Of a DNA stretch of 64,000 nucleotides, positions 24,080-34,983 are shown one piece after another (position 1 is the stretch's first letter; every line of letters begins with the position of its first letter). The stretch is from Cepaea nemoralis. Lineage: Eukaryota; Mollusca; Gastropoda; Stylommatophora; Helicidae. The translations under genes and the position numbers were made by a program. Under the pieces are notes generated by a model. The model was not told where the DNA came from. It did no database searches and saw nothing but the letters and a program-made list of their open reading frames with translations. The DNA is taken from assembly GCA_014155875.1 (NCBI GenBank), contig JACEFZ010021368.1, positions 680,001 through 744,000 on the forward strand. The letters run 5' to 3'.

Positions 24080-24512
24080 TGTTATGCATTATGCATTATT
24101 TTTATGAAAACTTTGAAAATGCCTTACAGATTGTATCATTATTTATTATAACTCATATGCCGGTACATAACTATGGACAAAGAGTTTATAAATCTTTGAA
24201 AACGATGCCACAATATGACTATAAGTTATACAGAAAAGTTATGCCCCTTGAAATAACTTTTACAGAGTTAAGTCCCCTGAGATATATGAAATTATAATGA
24301 AAAATGAAAAATGAAATAATATTGGGTAAGCAACCGATTTCACACTAAAAAAATATGACAGCGGGCTGCGCAGGAATGAAAGGAAGACGTGTAGAAAATT
24401 TCATCTCAATCGGATGGGCCGTTCGCGAGCGCATAAAAGACATAGGGACATACAGACAGACAGACAGACAGACAGACGGAGATCGCCTTTTATATATAAG
24501 ATGTACTGGCTA
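24080..24512 (+). repeat. Dispersed repeat R
   Basis: Same family as 8103-8530 in the opposite orientation. Its conserved end reads GAAAATTTCATCTCAATCGG, then GCCGTTCGCGAGCGCAT, then (GACA)n, then CCTTTTATATATAAGAT. Class unknown. Confidence 0.65.
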
Positions 24513-24770
24513 TTATGTCGGATACGTTGCGAACGTGTTAGGGAAGCATTCGCAATCCCGCATCAAGCGTTCCAAACACAGCTACGGGCTATTTGGAAGC
24601 AGACCTCGTTTCGGTGGTTATTTACGAAATCGTACGAGTGCCGGTTGTTCAGAAAGCAATGGAAAACTGCTGAGCGTAAACGTGCCATGAGATCACAAAC
24701 ATCAAGCAAAAATTCTTGGGGTGAATGCGAAGTATTATATAAAAGAATATGCAACTAACTTTTAACTGGC
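24505..24770 (+). mobile_element. SINE-2 copy
   Basis: Blocks in order are a GTTGCGAACGTGTTAGG head, AATCCCGCATCAAGCGTTCC, AACACAGCT, GGAAGCAGACC and TTGTTCAGAAAGCAATGG. The end reads AATATGCAACTAACTTTTAA, which matches the end of the copy at 50650-51032. It lies just upstream of receptor gene 2. Confidence 0.65.
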
Positions 24771-24940
24771 TATTAACCAGTGCATCCTTTGTCTCTAGAC
24801 ACATTTCGTATACATAACTTTTGATCTCTTAATCATAGGTTATAAGCTGCAAACGTAGGTTGGAATCTACAGAATGATTAAGTCAACATTAACATTTTAC
24901 TTTTAATACAATCAACACACTCAACGAGGGAGCTAATGCA

Positions 24941-25145
24941 ATGCAGTCGAACGGTTTCAACACGTCTAATAACGAGGGGGTCTTTGAAGAGTGGCTTAGC
25001 AATGAGGCCACATCAATGTGTCAATTGATTTTGTGTAGTGTGTTGTGCCAAGCCATTGACGTGTTTGGGCTGGGAGCCAACATCATTAACATCGTCTGCT
25101 TCATCAAGCAAGGCTTTAAGAATCCTGTCAACATCAGTCTTTTTG
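24941..25145 (+). CDS. Receptor gene 2, exon 1 (class A GPCR, chemosensory-receptor-like)
   Basis: First exon of a second complete receptor (exons 24941-25145, 49217-49431, 52978-53586; 342 aa). It aligns with exon 1 of gene 1 without gaps, with 15 differences in 68 residues, mostly in the extracellular N-terminus. The TM1 core GLGANIINIVCF and loop IKQGF are identical. The N-glycosylation site is NTS at 7-9. The donor TTTTG|GTACAT is at the same base, phase 1. As in gene 1, an out-of-frame ATG sits 5 bases upstream. About 60 bases before the start are conserved with gene 1 (AGTCAACATTAACATTTTA, CAATCAACACACTCA), so part of the 5' leader or promoter was copied. The following intron is 24.1 kb because of nested transposons and the tandem array. 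Confidence 0.82.
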
Positions 25146-26474
25146 GTACATCACATGTGTTTATGTAGTTCGTTTTGTATTGTTTGATGAAGCTGACAAT
25201 ATAACGCTCTTCTTTGCGTGTATTATAGGTCTTGGTGAATACGTGGCAGCAATGCGATGATTAAATCAGTTAAGAATTCTTGGTAAGACAAGCGAAGCAA
25301 GCCACTCTGCACGAAGCTTGCCTGTCCTCACCTTCCTCAGCATGCTTTCTGTGTCAGTTACAATCACGATGTGTGTGTGTGTATCGTATTCTCGATCCAG
25401 CGGAAAGCTGCAGTGACCCCCTCCACCTCCATTCTTAAGCTAGATGTGGTATCATATGTCAGGCTCTTCTGCACCAAACGTCGGCCATTAGCTTTTGCTA
25501 TGAACCCCCAGCCACTTCTCCTACCTCTCGACACGGAACCATCTGTGTAGATAATCATATCACCCGAGTGAGCATTATCCTGAATTAGTTGCTGGATTTC
25601 CACTTCCGTGGCCCCTGTTGGCCACCTCCTGCACTCCCGGCTCAATTTGATTATAACTCTGCACAAGTCTGACTGCTCCGCTGGCACTCCTCTCCTCGCC
25701 TGATCTTCGCCAAGATGCACACATGTCTGACAGTATCTTCCGCCTGAGCCATCCATTATTTCCCTCTTATCAGTCGCTGACCCTTAACTGCGTCCAGCGC
25801 TTTATGCTGTGTCTGCAGCTACTCTGAGGTATGGCTTCTCCTGCATCACCTTGAGCCTACCTGCAATAGTCGGCAGACCAAGGATGTAACGCATACACAC
25901 TACTGGGGTGTCTCTGGTGCATCCCAGAATGACCCGCATAGCTTCTTCTGTATACACTCTAACTTCACCAGCTGACTCTTTGAGACAGTGAGCAGTCCTA
26001 GTCCATAATCAGTCACTGAGAGGATCAAGTGCTGGTATAGTGTCAAAAACATTCTCTGCTCTGTGTCCATTGCAGCCATAGTTTTAAGTGCATTAAGTCC
26101 CTTTTGAGATTTTGTCACAACCGTCTACACTTGGTCCTAGAAGGACAGGCTCCTATCAAATGTGATTCCCAGATACTTCAGTTTGACCTCTCTGTGGACG
26201 TTTCTACTATCTATCGTGAGGCTTGGGACATCAGCACTCACAATCCTGTTGTCCAGAGAGCACCACAAAACAGCCGCCTTTTCCGAGTCGATGACAGCAC
26301 TCATTTCAGTGCACCAGTCAATCACTTTGTCTACTGTTGCCTGTAGCTCCTGGGCTGTTTGTACACTATCTCTCCCCTGCCTATATGCAAGAATATCATC
26401 TGCAAATGTTAGTTTCCTTCCAACCCCTGGTGCTTCTAGGTTTGCAATCTTGCTCGTATACACGTTGCCACGTA

Positions 26475-27222
26475 GCGTCTGAGGCAAGAGTCAATGGTTT
26501 AGTATTGGATAAGAAAATTGTGGCAGACAAATAAAGAAAGTCACCGTATGGCGCAATACTACAATAGTTACTACATGACGTCACGGGGACTACATTACGT
26601 TACCATAGGAGAAAAGTTTGACAACATCTTGAAGACGGGCGGTTCTGATTGTAACACTGAACTTTCAACAACGACAGCTAATTGGAAAGGATATGGACAC
26701 GCTATATGAGACTCCCGCAACGTCAGGAAATAAAGGACAGTTTGAATGTCAACGGAACAATCGGGAATGAACGCAGGGCACAGAAGAAATGAGAAGAATT
26801 GAGCGTGTCATAATTGGCCGAGCGATCAGTAATTCTAAGTCATGGCGTCACACCAGACATAGGGCAAAGGAACTAAGATAAACGTCATTCAAGTAAAGGG
26901 CGATGGCTCACAGGCAAGTTCATCGTCAGTTAGTTATGAAATGAGTTAGCCTCGGATTGGCAGTCGAAATGATAGATATATACATAAATTATTATTATAT
27001 GTTTGGCCAATCCTCCCAGCAATATGGGAATTATCATATAATCATTTGTTGAACCTCTCCGACCGAGCAACACGATTAAAGTTTATTTGGATGTGGATTG
27101 CCAGCGTTACTACTATCATTATCGTTTACGTTTCAGCTATGGCTCTCGTTGAGCTGCTCTAATGCTTAATATTGGGACAACGAGCGTGATTATAAGATAC
27201 CAGCTTTACACCACACGTAAAG
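26475..27222. mobile_element. Unclassified 0.75-kb insertion within LINE-B
   Basis: LINE-B is interrupted between the codons for SPVLF (ends about 27223) and NVYTSK (resumes about 26470). The flanks share an ACGT, CACGTT on the left and CACGTA on the right, a possible 4-5 base target duplication. No coding sequence. Its last 240 bases (from about 26985, ATACATAAATTATTATTATA) are also in every array unit (from about 35480). Confidence 0.6.
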
Positions 27223-27466
27223 AGCACAGGTGAGATTGCAGATCCCCGTGGCAGTCCCGGGGTTAACATATGTGCCTCTGATGTCCATGCACCCAGACGG
27301 AGAGCAACCCGACGAGAATACAGGACGACTGCTATCTAGTTCACCAACCAGGGATTTACCCCCTTCTCCATCAGTGCGGTCATCAAAATATCATATCTAA
27401 CTCTATTGTAAGCATACTCGAGATCAAGCGCCGTCGCCATTGTTTTCCTGTCTACTCTGGAATCCC

Positions 27467-27874
27467 TGGGGGCTGAGTGGTCTCGAGGTATGGGGTCCGT
27501 TTGGAGTGTTTTAGGTCCCGGGTTCAGGTCCCGGTGAGGACCGGGATTTATTTAAAAAATCCACCTGGACTTCCTGTAATAAAATTTCCCCCTGGTCTCT
27601 GGGTAGTGAGATCGGACGCCCGTGTGTATTGTTGCGCACGTAAAAAAATCCCTGTCAGTTGGAAATCGAAAAAGAGTAGCCTAACGGCGCTGCCCGGGCA
27701 AAATTTCGAGTTAAAAATCTACCCAAAGTATTTCAGGATCCTCGCCGATGCAACGGAGTTCGTGCATTGAGCTGAGTTTCTCCAGACTCAGGTTTGAGTT
27801 AGGAGGAAAACGGAGCACTTATGGGTTAAACCGTGTGCCGTGATGTTGATCCAACGACTAAACTAAACTAAACA
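27467..27874 (+). mobile_element. SINE-1 full copy with target-site duplication
   Basis: The head is tRNA-like, with GGGGCTGAGTGGTCTCGAGG holding the A box and GGGTTCAGGTCCC holding the B box. The body includes GGTCTCTGGGTAGTGAGATC, AGAGTAGCCTAACGGCGCTG, AACGGAGTTCGTGCATTGAG and GTTTGAGTTAGGAGG. It ends CGACTAAACTAAACTAAAC. The flanks TCTGGAATCCC (27456-27466) and TCTGAAATCCC (27875-27885) form an 11-base target duplication with one mismatch. It lies inside LINE-B in the opposite orientation. Confidence 0.9.
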
Positions 27875-28429
27875 TCTGAAATCCCACATAAACGTCAATG
27901 GCAAAAGTGACTGCATTTGACCAGGTATCTTTTCCTGGCCTGTAGCTCCCCAAACCACTTGGAAGAAGCTTCCCCCTTTCCAAAACTCTTGCAGCTTGAC
28001 AGCGACCATCTTCTCTAAAACCTTCCCAAATGTATTTTGACGGCTGATGATCATAAAGCCGCTAAGCTTTGAATGATCCTTGTATGGTTTTGGGAGAGGG
28101 ATGGGATAGTTGTGCACTCAGTCCTGCGGTACTGATGGTGTCCTAATGCGCTGATTAAAGCAATCGGCCATTTCCTTTAGGTCTGCATCGCTCAAAGCCT
28201 TCATGAGGCCATACCTAACTCCATCAGGTCCTGGTGCCGTATCTTTTGCCTTTTTTCAAAAAAAAATATGTTTAACAGCTTTAACCCGCATGATGTCTTC
28301 ATAAGGCATATTCTTCATGGTGCCAGATAACTCCTCTCTAACAGCATCCCTGGTGTCCGCATCATTATGATTGGTCTGCCCTAAAAATCTCTGGAGAAAC
28401 GCCTCCCCTTTCTCTTTGTATGTTGTCAA

Positions 28430-28880
28430 GCGCACACAATCGTCTGAAATACAGACTGGAATAAACATCGTGAAAATGGGACACGAAGAAGCAAAAATCA
28501 CAGCAAATACCTTAAGCGGCCACACAGCAGTGTAGTATAAGAAACATCAAGGGTCATTTTTTCGCAACGAGGCATACCGGATACATTGTTTGTGCTAGCC
28601 TCGTATTTAATTTAGCCAGATCTGCACTCGACTGGTGATTTGGTCAATAGCACGCCGGCAATTTGTATTTCTCTAGGAATCTCCTAGTGACCCTGTATTT
28701 TGGGTGGACCTTGAGGCCCGGGTCAGGGGCGAGTATAACACGGCTAGATAGGGATTTGAAACATGGTCACATGGCCGGCAGACAAGAATTTACACTATTG
28801 CGCCACACATGTCAAGTAGCAGAGGTGTATTTTCTGAATGGCAACCAGTGGAACAAGATATTGAGATTTGCTGTGGTTTG
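28430..28880 (-). mobile_element. Second copy of the family-3 repeat
   Basis: Homologous to 2980-3365: shared ATACAGACTGGAA, CAACGAGGCATAC, GCACTCGACTGGTGAT and GGTGGACCTTG. The tRNA-like head is more eroded here. The portion from about 28685 also forms the outer left arm of the large fold-back. Confidence 0.6.
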
Positions 28881-29818
28881 ACTATTGGATTACTTATAAA
28901 GTTGTCTAAATTTTAAATCTTAGTCATTGCATGAATTAAAAACGAACGAGAATACAGAAACAAATAACATTACCTAAAACATACCACCTATTCTGAAAAA
29001 TGACAATATCAACACGCATACAGAAAAGGTCCAGTGATCAAAATAAGTGCACCATTGACAACCTTGACTGGAGAAATCATAACTGATAAGAAACAGCAGA
29101 TGGACAGATGGGTAGAGCACTATTTGGAGCTTTACTCAAGTGAGACCAAACTAGCGGATCTCACTTGAGTAAAGCTCCAAATAGTGCTCTATCCATCTGT
29201 ACAAAACAAGCTTAACGTACTCTGCAGCTCAGCTGTTGAACAATCTTCCACAAGAAATCAAAGACATCACCAATCCCTATTCATATAATCGCAAATTATT
29301 CAAACACTATCTCAATACGGATTACCTTCCCCCTTAACTCTTTCGCTACCGTGATCCCATCTGTGGGCACGTTGTATTTCCTGAGATGGCAGTCCGCCGT
29401 TTTAGTGCCACAAAATGATCAGTGGTTTATTTCACATATTTCTGCTCCGTTTCGGAATTTTAAGTTACAGTAAACTAAAAAGTAGTACAGCCGAAAGATC
29501 TCTACGCCATCTCGGAGCGGTCAATCGTTTTCTAATTTTGGATTCTTGTGAATTTTCAGTTTTAAGGTAGTGTTAATTTGTTTGTTTTGGTTTTTCACAA
29601 TGGAAACGCCCACCAGTTTGCGTCCACGTAGTATGACTTGAGATCAAGCTAGATTATTGTTTATAATAATATGTGAATGTGAATATTTAGAAAGTAGTTT
29701 TAGTTGTGTCTAAAGTTTTAGCACGTGGTGATAAAGAAAAACCAGTGAATGTTCGTCAACAGCTGAGTGTTTGACAACGAAGCACGAATGGCTGAAGTTT
29801 ACGTCTGTCATTATTGCT

Positions 29819-30690
29819 ATGGGACTTGATCCAAGACCATGTATCAAAGACTACCGGTGTACAAGTGCACATTTATATACTCCTTGGTATGTGGCACTGC
29901 CACTACGTTTCCCAGTAATCAATTAGAAAATTATAATATATTTATCACACCATGTTTCATGTATGTCAACCTGAGGGTACCCCAAAAAAAAAAAAAAAAA
30001 TTATCCTCTTGTTGACTCTGAAGAATATCCAGGAAGCATTTTACCCATTTGAAAATGTGTCCATTGATGATATGATTATTTGGTGGAAGGGCTAAACAAA
30101 GCTAAAAAAACCATGCATTGTTGTCTCTACCAAGTCTGTAGTTAGAATTGTTGAGAGCGGATTGCGAAAACCGCAAAGCAAGCTGAAGATGGTCTCCATG
30201 AAAATAAAACGGCGATGAATGGCTGCGACAGAATGGACCAAATGGTTGGATATTATAATATCCATGATAGGAAAACCATTACGTGGTGGAAGAATATCTA
30301 CTACTAGATCTTTGAAATTGCACAGATCAATGCTCACATCCTACATTCCATATGGCAAACAGAGAAAGGAGGAAAAAAATTGTTACAGAAGGATTTCAAG
30401 TAAAGGAAAGTGCTCATCGCGAAGTAGCTCAGAGTATTCCTGAAAGTTTGACACTCTGCCTGCCGAAGAATTTCAGTCTGTTGCAGGAAATTATGCCGGA
30501 AGATTTACATGAGCCAAGCATTTAATAGAATTTGTCGGTGTCAATAGAGACTGTGTTTTTTGCAGCACTCGAACTAAACGACACTTTGCAGCACTCGAAC
30601 TAAACGACACATATCATCTTTTGTTTGCTCCGGCTGTACTAATAGACCAGACTTGTGCGCCAAAGTTTGCGTTGCAGCCTATCACAAATA
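29819..30690 (+). pseudogene. piggyBac transposase relic
   Basis: Fragments of a piggyBac-type DDE transposase in shifted frames. MGLDPRPCIKDY and SAHLYTPWYV come first. Then comes NIQEAFYPFENVSIDDMII with the first catalytic Asp region. After a deletion follow CDRMDQMVGYYNIHDRK (30223-30275), ITWWKNIYY and EIAQINAHIL. The C-terminal zinc-binding region is DCVFCSTRTKR, then CSGCTNRPDLCAKVCVAAYH. A 24-base piece (TGCAGCACTCGAACTAAACG and 4 more) is duplicated at 30561 and 30587 within the zinc region. Several stops, and the middle of the catalytic domain is missing. Confidence 0.85.
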
Positions 30691-30759
30691 GACTGCCACA
30701 TATAGTAAATAAAAACAAACAGACATGACAATTAAATGTAAATCTGCCAAGTGTTTTCC

Positions 30760-31975
30760 TAATTTATGTCTGAAAAAAAAATACATGATTCAGAATCTGC
30801 GGCGAAACTTCTTTTCGGATGGTTGATTGGAAGCAATGGTGTTTATAGTTTAGAATAGTGTTGTTTGTTCAGTAAATTCAATTGGATTAGCAGTGATCAG
30901 GATATTGGATAACAACGCCCCCTCGGTAAGTACAATGTTTACATTATTTTTACCTCTTTTTAACAAATTATTTTAGAAGTTATATTATTATTTGTATTTT
31001 ATTTACAACATACAGCAAAAATTCTCCTACCAACATATTCCTTGTGCTATCTCCTTTATTTTGATATATAATACAACATTTCTGCTACAATTTTAACCAT
31101 TTTCATAACATTATTGCGACATACACCAATTTCCAGATTTCGGCCATTAGTTTTTTTCATTTGTGTGAAAAAGACATGGTTCAGAATATGCACCAAAACT
31201 TCCTTTTGGGTGATTTAAATGAGCAATACTGTTTATATTCTTGAAGACAAGTGGTGTTTGTTTGATTATTCAGTAAATTAAACATGATTAGCAGTATAGG
31301 AGTGTAGAAAACACATTCTAAGTGCAATGTTTACATTATTTTTACCTACTTTTGTCCAATTATTTTACAAATTATATTATTATTTTTATTTTATTTACAA
31401 CCTAAAGCAAACATTCTCCTACCAACATATTCCTTGTGCAATCCCCTTTATTTTGATATATATTACAACATTTCTGCTACAATTTTAACCATTTTCATAA
31501 CTTTACTGTGACAGACCCCACCTTCAAGATTTCAGCCATTATTTTTTGTCATTATTTGTGAAAAATACATGGTTCAGAATATGCACCAAAACTTCTTTTT
31601 GGGTTACTTTAATGCGCAATACTGTTTATATTCTTGAAGACAAGTGGTGTTTGTTTGATTATTCAGTAAATTAAACATGATTAGCAGTATAGGAGTGTAG
31701 AAAACACCTTATATGTGCAGTTTTTTAAATAATTTTTACCTCTTTAATTTCATTTGTTATTATTAAACCTCTCATTATTGTCATAATATTTGTAACCTAT
31801 CAATTAATTATTAACACTGTCATGTTCCTTGTGCAATCCTCTTTAATTTGATATGTAATACAATAGGTCTTCTACCACCTTAACCATTTTAAAAGCATTA
31901 TTGTAACACACCCCTAGTTCCAATTTTCTGCCATAAATGTCTGTTTGGTCACAGACCAGTTTTTGTTTGGTAGTG
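30760..31975 (+). repeat. Direct repeats inside the piggyBac 3' region
   Basis: About three degenerate units of 390-420 bp. Shared landmarks are TGTTTATATTCTTGAAGACA with GTGTTTGTTTGATTATTCAG (units 2 and 3), and TTCTCCTACCAACATATTCC plus TACAATTTTAACCATTTTC (units 1 and 2, weaker in 3). They lie between the transposase relic and the right end. Confidence 0.85.
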
Positions 31976-32728
31976 AAAGAGTTAATAATAGAGATAATAA
32001 TAATAATAACAAAACCCTAGTATAACAGCCAGTCCCCTTTTTGTAGGCCAGTATATTCCACATGGCTAATAACAAGTGTCAGACCATTATCTAATATTAC
32101 TGTGTCGTGTAGTTTTGATGTTCGCATTTTGCCCATGCCTTTATAATGCATATCTTTTATATTGTTGCTGTTCTTTGTTAACCTTGAATGATGTGTGAAT
32201 GAAATAATATATGAAAGAGAGTGATAGAAGGGCAGAATGTTAGACGGGTCTGCGTGCCCAATTCTTAACCCTTTGAAAATAAAGTTTGTTCGTTCGTTCG
32301 TTCGTTCCATCTGCTGTTTCTTATCAGTTATGATTTATCCAGTCAAGGTTTTCATTGGTGCACTTCTTTTGATCACTGGATCACTTTCTGTATGCATGTT
32401 GATATTGTCATTTTTCAGAATAGGTGGTATGTTTTAGGTAATGTTATTTGTTTCTGTATTCTCGGTCGTTTTTAATTCATGCAATGACTAAGATTTAAAA
32501 TTTAGACAACTTTATAAGTAATCCAATAGTCAAACCACAGCAAATCTCAATATCTTGTTTCACTGGTTGCCATTCAGAAAATACACCTCTGCTACTTGAC
32601 ATGTTTGGCGCAATAGTGTAAATGCTTGTCTGCCGGCCATATGACCATGTTTCAAATCCCTATCTAGCCGTGTTATACTCACCCCTGACCCGGGCCTCAA
32701 GGTCCACCCAAAATGCAGGGTCACTCTA

Positions 32729-34267
32729 CAGATCCACCAGCTAATAGAGCTATGCTGGCGAGAAGGACAAGATGCCCCACAAGATTTCAAAGATTCTAGC
32801 ATCATAACACTGTACAAGAACAAGGGCGATCGGAGCGACTGCAACAACTGTAGGGGTATCTCACTTCTGTGTATTGTTGGAAAAGTATCTGCGCAGACTT
32901 CAAGTCCTAGGAGATCAAGTCTACCCCGAATCACAGTGTGGATTTCGACAGAACCGGTCTACCATTGATATGAAATTCTCATTGCGACAAAAGCATGAAA
33001 AATACCGTGAACAGAATCAACCACTGTTTATTGCCTTCTTCGACCTCACAAAGGTATTTGATTTGGTCAGTCGTGAGGGTCTGTTCAAGGCACTAAAGAA
33101 GATTGGCTGCCCACCAACTCTTCTGTCCATTGTGGAATCGTTCCACACTGGCATGAAGGGTATAATCAAGTTTGATGGTGCAACTTCTGAAGAGTTTGAA
33201 ATCAAGAGTGGAGTTAAGCAAGGTTGTGTACTAGCTCCCACACTCTTTGGAATATACTTTTCACTTCTACTGAAATATGCCTTTCGTGATCAGGATGGTG
33301 GTGTATACATTCACTCACGCTCAGATGGCGGCCTCTACAATGCTCAAAGATTGAAGGCCAAGACCAAAATTAGGAGGGTACTGATCAGAGAGTTGCTTTT
33401 TGCAGATGATGCTGCAGTTACGACCCACTCTGAGGAAGAATTGCAATGATTAATACTTGCATTCTCCAATGCTTGTTCTGAATTTGGTTTAACAATTAGC
33501 AAAAAGAAGACACAAATTATGTCACAAGGTGCACATGGGGTATCATCAATCTTTATTGACGACGCCGAACTAGAGATGGTGGACCATTTTACATATCTAG
33601 GATCAGTGGTAAATAGCAAATTATTCCTAGATCAGGAAATCAACATCCGGATTGGTAAGGCAGCAACAACAATGAACAGGTTAAGAAAAAGAGTCTGGGA
33701 GAACAGGAAGCTTACTGCCAAAACAAAAGTCCTTGTCTTTCAAGCCTGTGCCCTTAGAGAAACGTTTAAACAGCTTTCATAAGCGGTGTCTGCGAAGAAT
33801 TCTTAGTATTAAGTGTCAAGACAAAATCACAAATACTGAAGTATTGGAAAGATTAGGTTGTGTGACTGTTTATTCCATGCTCAGTCTTCGTAGACTTAGA
33901 TGGATAGAACATCTTAGGAGGATGGATGATGGTAGAATACCAAAGGACATCTTTTTTGGTGAATTACAGATGGGTAAGAGATCTCAGGGTCGGCCTCTAC
34001 TACGATACAAAGATGTGTGTAAGCAGGACATGATTGATACAAGCATTGATAATTCACATTGGGAACAAGTCGGCGCTGAACGTGTTGCATGGAGGGCAAA
34101 CATCAGAAATGGAATAAAGGCAAAGGAGAAAATTATTGCACCGAGCGTGTGAGACGTAAGATGGTGCATGATGGTGGAAATGACCACGTGTTCACAGGCA
34201 CCTACTGTGAACGGACATTTACAGCGCGAATTGGCCTTATCAGTCACATTCGCTACCGCCATAAGTA
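32729..34267 (+). mobile_element. LINE-A: reverse transcriptase with C-terminal zinc finger
   Basis: Non-LTR RT on the + strand, split into at least four frames. Blocks are IHQLIELCWREGQDAPQDFK, SIITLYKNKGDRSDCNN, QCGFRQNRSTIDM, FFDLTKVFDLVSREGL, SGVKQGCVLAPTLFGIYFSL and the active site LLFADDAAV (about 33405). A TGA at 33447 interrupts just after it. The thumb and C-terminal region follow (MVDHFTYLGSVV, SLRRLRWIEHLRRMDDGRIP). A finger-like end, YCERTFTARIGLISHIRYRH, stops at 34265-34267. One finger Cys appears replaced by Gly (FTGTYC). The endonuclease is missing; an upstream piece lies in the fold-back at 29045-29158. The last 355 bases (from 33913) open unit 1 of the array. Confidence 0.88.
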
Positions 34268-34572
34268 AAAATTATTATGCCTTTTTACAGCACAATCTAT
34301 CGTCTGTCAAGACGGCAAGGTGCCAATATATACAGAAAAAACGCTGATAGACGCTGTATTCGTCCCAATGTCGTATTGCCAATGCCAGATACGGACAATC
34401 AGTCCTAGACACGCACATATGTAAAATCACATCATGTGAGATGGGATGTATAAGAAACGCAGATAGAAAACAAAAAGAGATGGTGAGACACATGAGAATC
34501 TAAATCAAGTGTAGGGATAACTATGTTACTAATTGTATAGAACACCGGAGGATTAAACGGACTTCATAGAAC

Positions 34573-34705
34573 AAGGTGAAGGCAGAGTAGTAAATATCTG
34601 AATGACTTGGCCACGTTGTACGGTAGAGACAAGAACACAGTGCTGATCGCGTGAGATGGCGAAATATGACCGCGCACGCGTTTTGGCAAGGCACATGATG
34701 ATGGT
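34573..34705 (+). mobile_element. LINE-E 3' relic inside each array unit (unit 1 shown)
   Basis: Degenerate match to the terminal LINE-E coding region. AGTAAATATCTGAATGACTT corresponds to SKYLD and what follows, then GGTAGAGACAAGAACACAG (GRDKNT) and a GCACATGATGATGG end. Stops are present. Repeated about every 2235 bases through the array. Confidence 0.65.
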
Positions 34706-34983
34706 GATATAACACCGAACGATTAAATGGTTGGGACGTTTAGCTAGAACGGAAAAAGATCAGCCAACGGCTATAACATTATACGTAGGAATATCGGGAT
34801 GCAAGACAAGCGGACGAGATAGAATCACTTGGCTATATGTAGGGAAAGAGCCACTCCAGAAATCAAACATGACGATATTACAAACAACAAGGCAAGCGAG
34901 ACAAATAGCGCTGCAGCTGATTCTCTCTACGACGCTTCTAGTCAAAAGAAATAGGACAAAAGAAGAAGTCTCAGCAAGATTTT

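Larger units (their letters stand above)
25285..28440 (-). mobile_element. LINE-B: RT plus RNase H retrotransposon, interrupted relic
   Basis: Non-LTR element of the kind with an RNase H domain after RT (Jockey/I-like), read on the - strand from about 28440 down. Blocks in order are GFERCRPKGNG-type remains, PIPLPKPYKDHSKLSGFMII with SRQNTFGKVLEKMVAVKLQE, then ATALDLEYAYNRVRYDIL, GAWTSEAHMLTPGLPRGSAI and the active site KLTFADDILAY (about 26405). RNase H follows: MIIYTDGSVSRGRRSGWGF, LRMEVEGVTAAFRWIE and VIVTDTESMLRKV. It is cut at about 25285 before the last RNase H motif. That missing end is present in every array unit. It is interrupted by SINE-1 (27467-27874) and by a 0.75 kb insertion (26475-27222). 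Multiple frameshifts make it inactive. Confidence 0.88.
29334..31985 (+). mobile_element. piggyBac-family transposon
   Basis: Both ends show the hallmark TTAA target duplication (29334-29337 and 31982-31985). The terminal inverted repeats match at 12 of 13 bases (CTCTTTCGCTACC at 29338, GGTAGTGAAAGAG at 31969). It is 2.65 kb with a decayed transposase inside, inserted at the stop codon of LINE-C. Of all mobile elements here it has the best-defined boundaries. Confidence 0.92.
29200..32305 (+). mobile_element. LINE-C: 5'-truncated insertion, itself split by piggyBac
   Basis: The 5' piece, 29200-29336, encodes the end of an RT-type ORF: YSAAQLLNNLPQEIKDI, then NRKLFKHYLNTDYLPP and a stop. The 3' piece, 31986-32305, is the untranslated end with AAAATAAAG and a (TTCG)n tail. 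The same 3' end occurs at 8660-8795. An 8-base duplication TCCATCTG brackets it. The piggyBac element inserted into the TTAA that contains this LINE's TAA stop codon. Confidence 0.8.
28685..32728. repeat. Large interrupted fold-back (inverted repeat)
   Basis: The left arm 28685-29145 is the reverse complement of 29159-29199 plus 32306-32728. At its centre lies a near-perfect hairpin (29105-29145 and 29159-29199, 13-base loop; one mismatch seen). The right arm was later split by insertion of LINE-C at a TCCATCTG duplicated at 29192-29199 and 32306-32313. The inner arm is LINE-A coding sequence (TGEIITDKKQQMDRWVEHYL on the + strand). Confidence 0.88.

Noticed and set aside
32560..32934. 124-residue - strand frame with similarity to 28663-28881
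   Set aside because: The similarity comes from the two arms of the fold-back; both are repeat sequence and not a gene.
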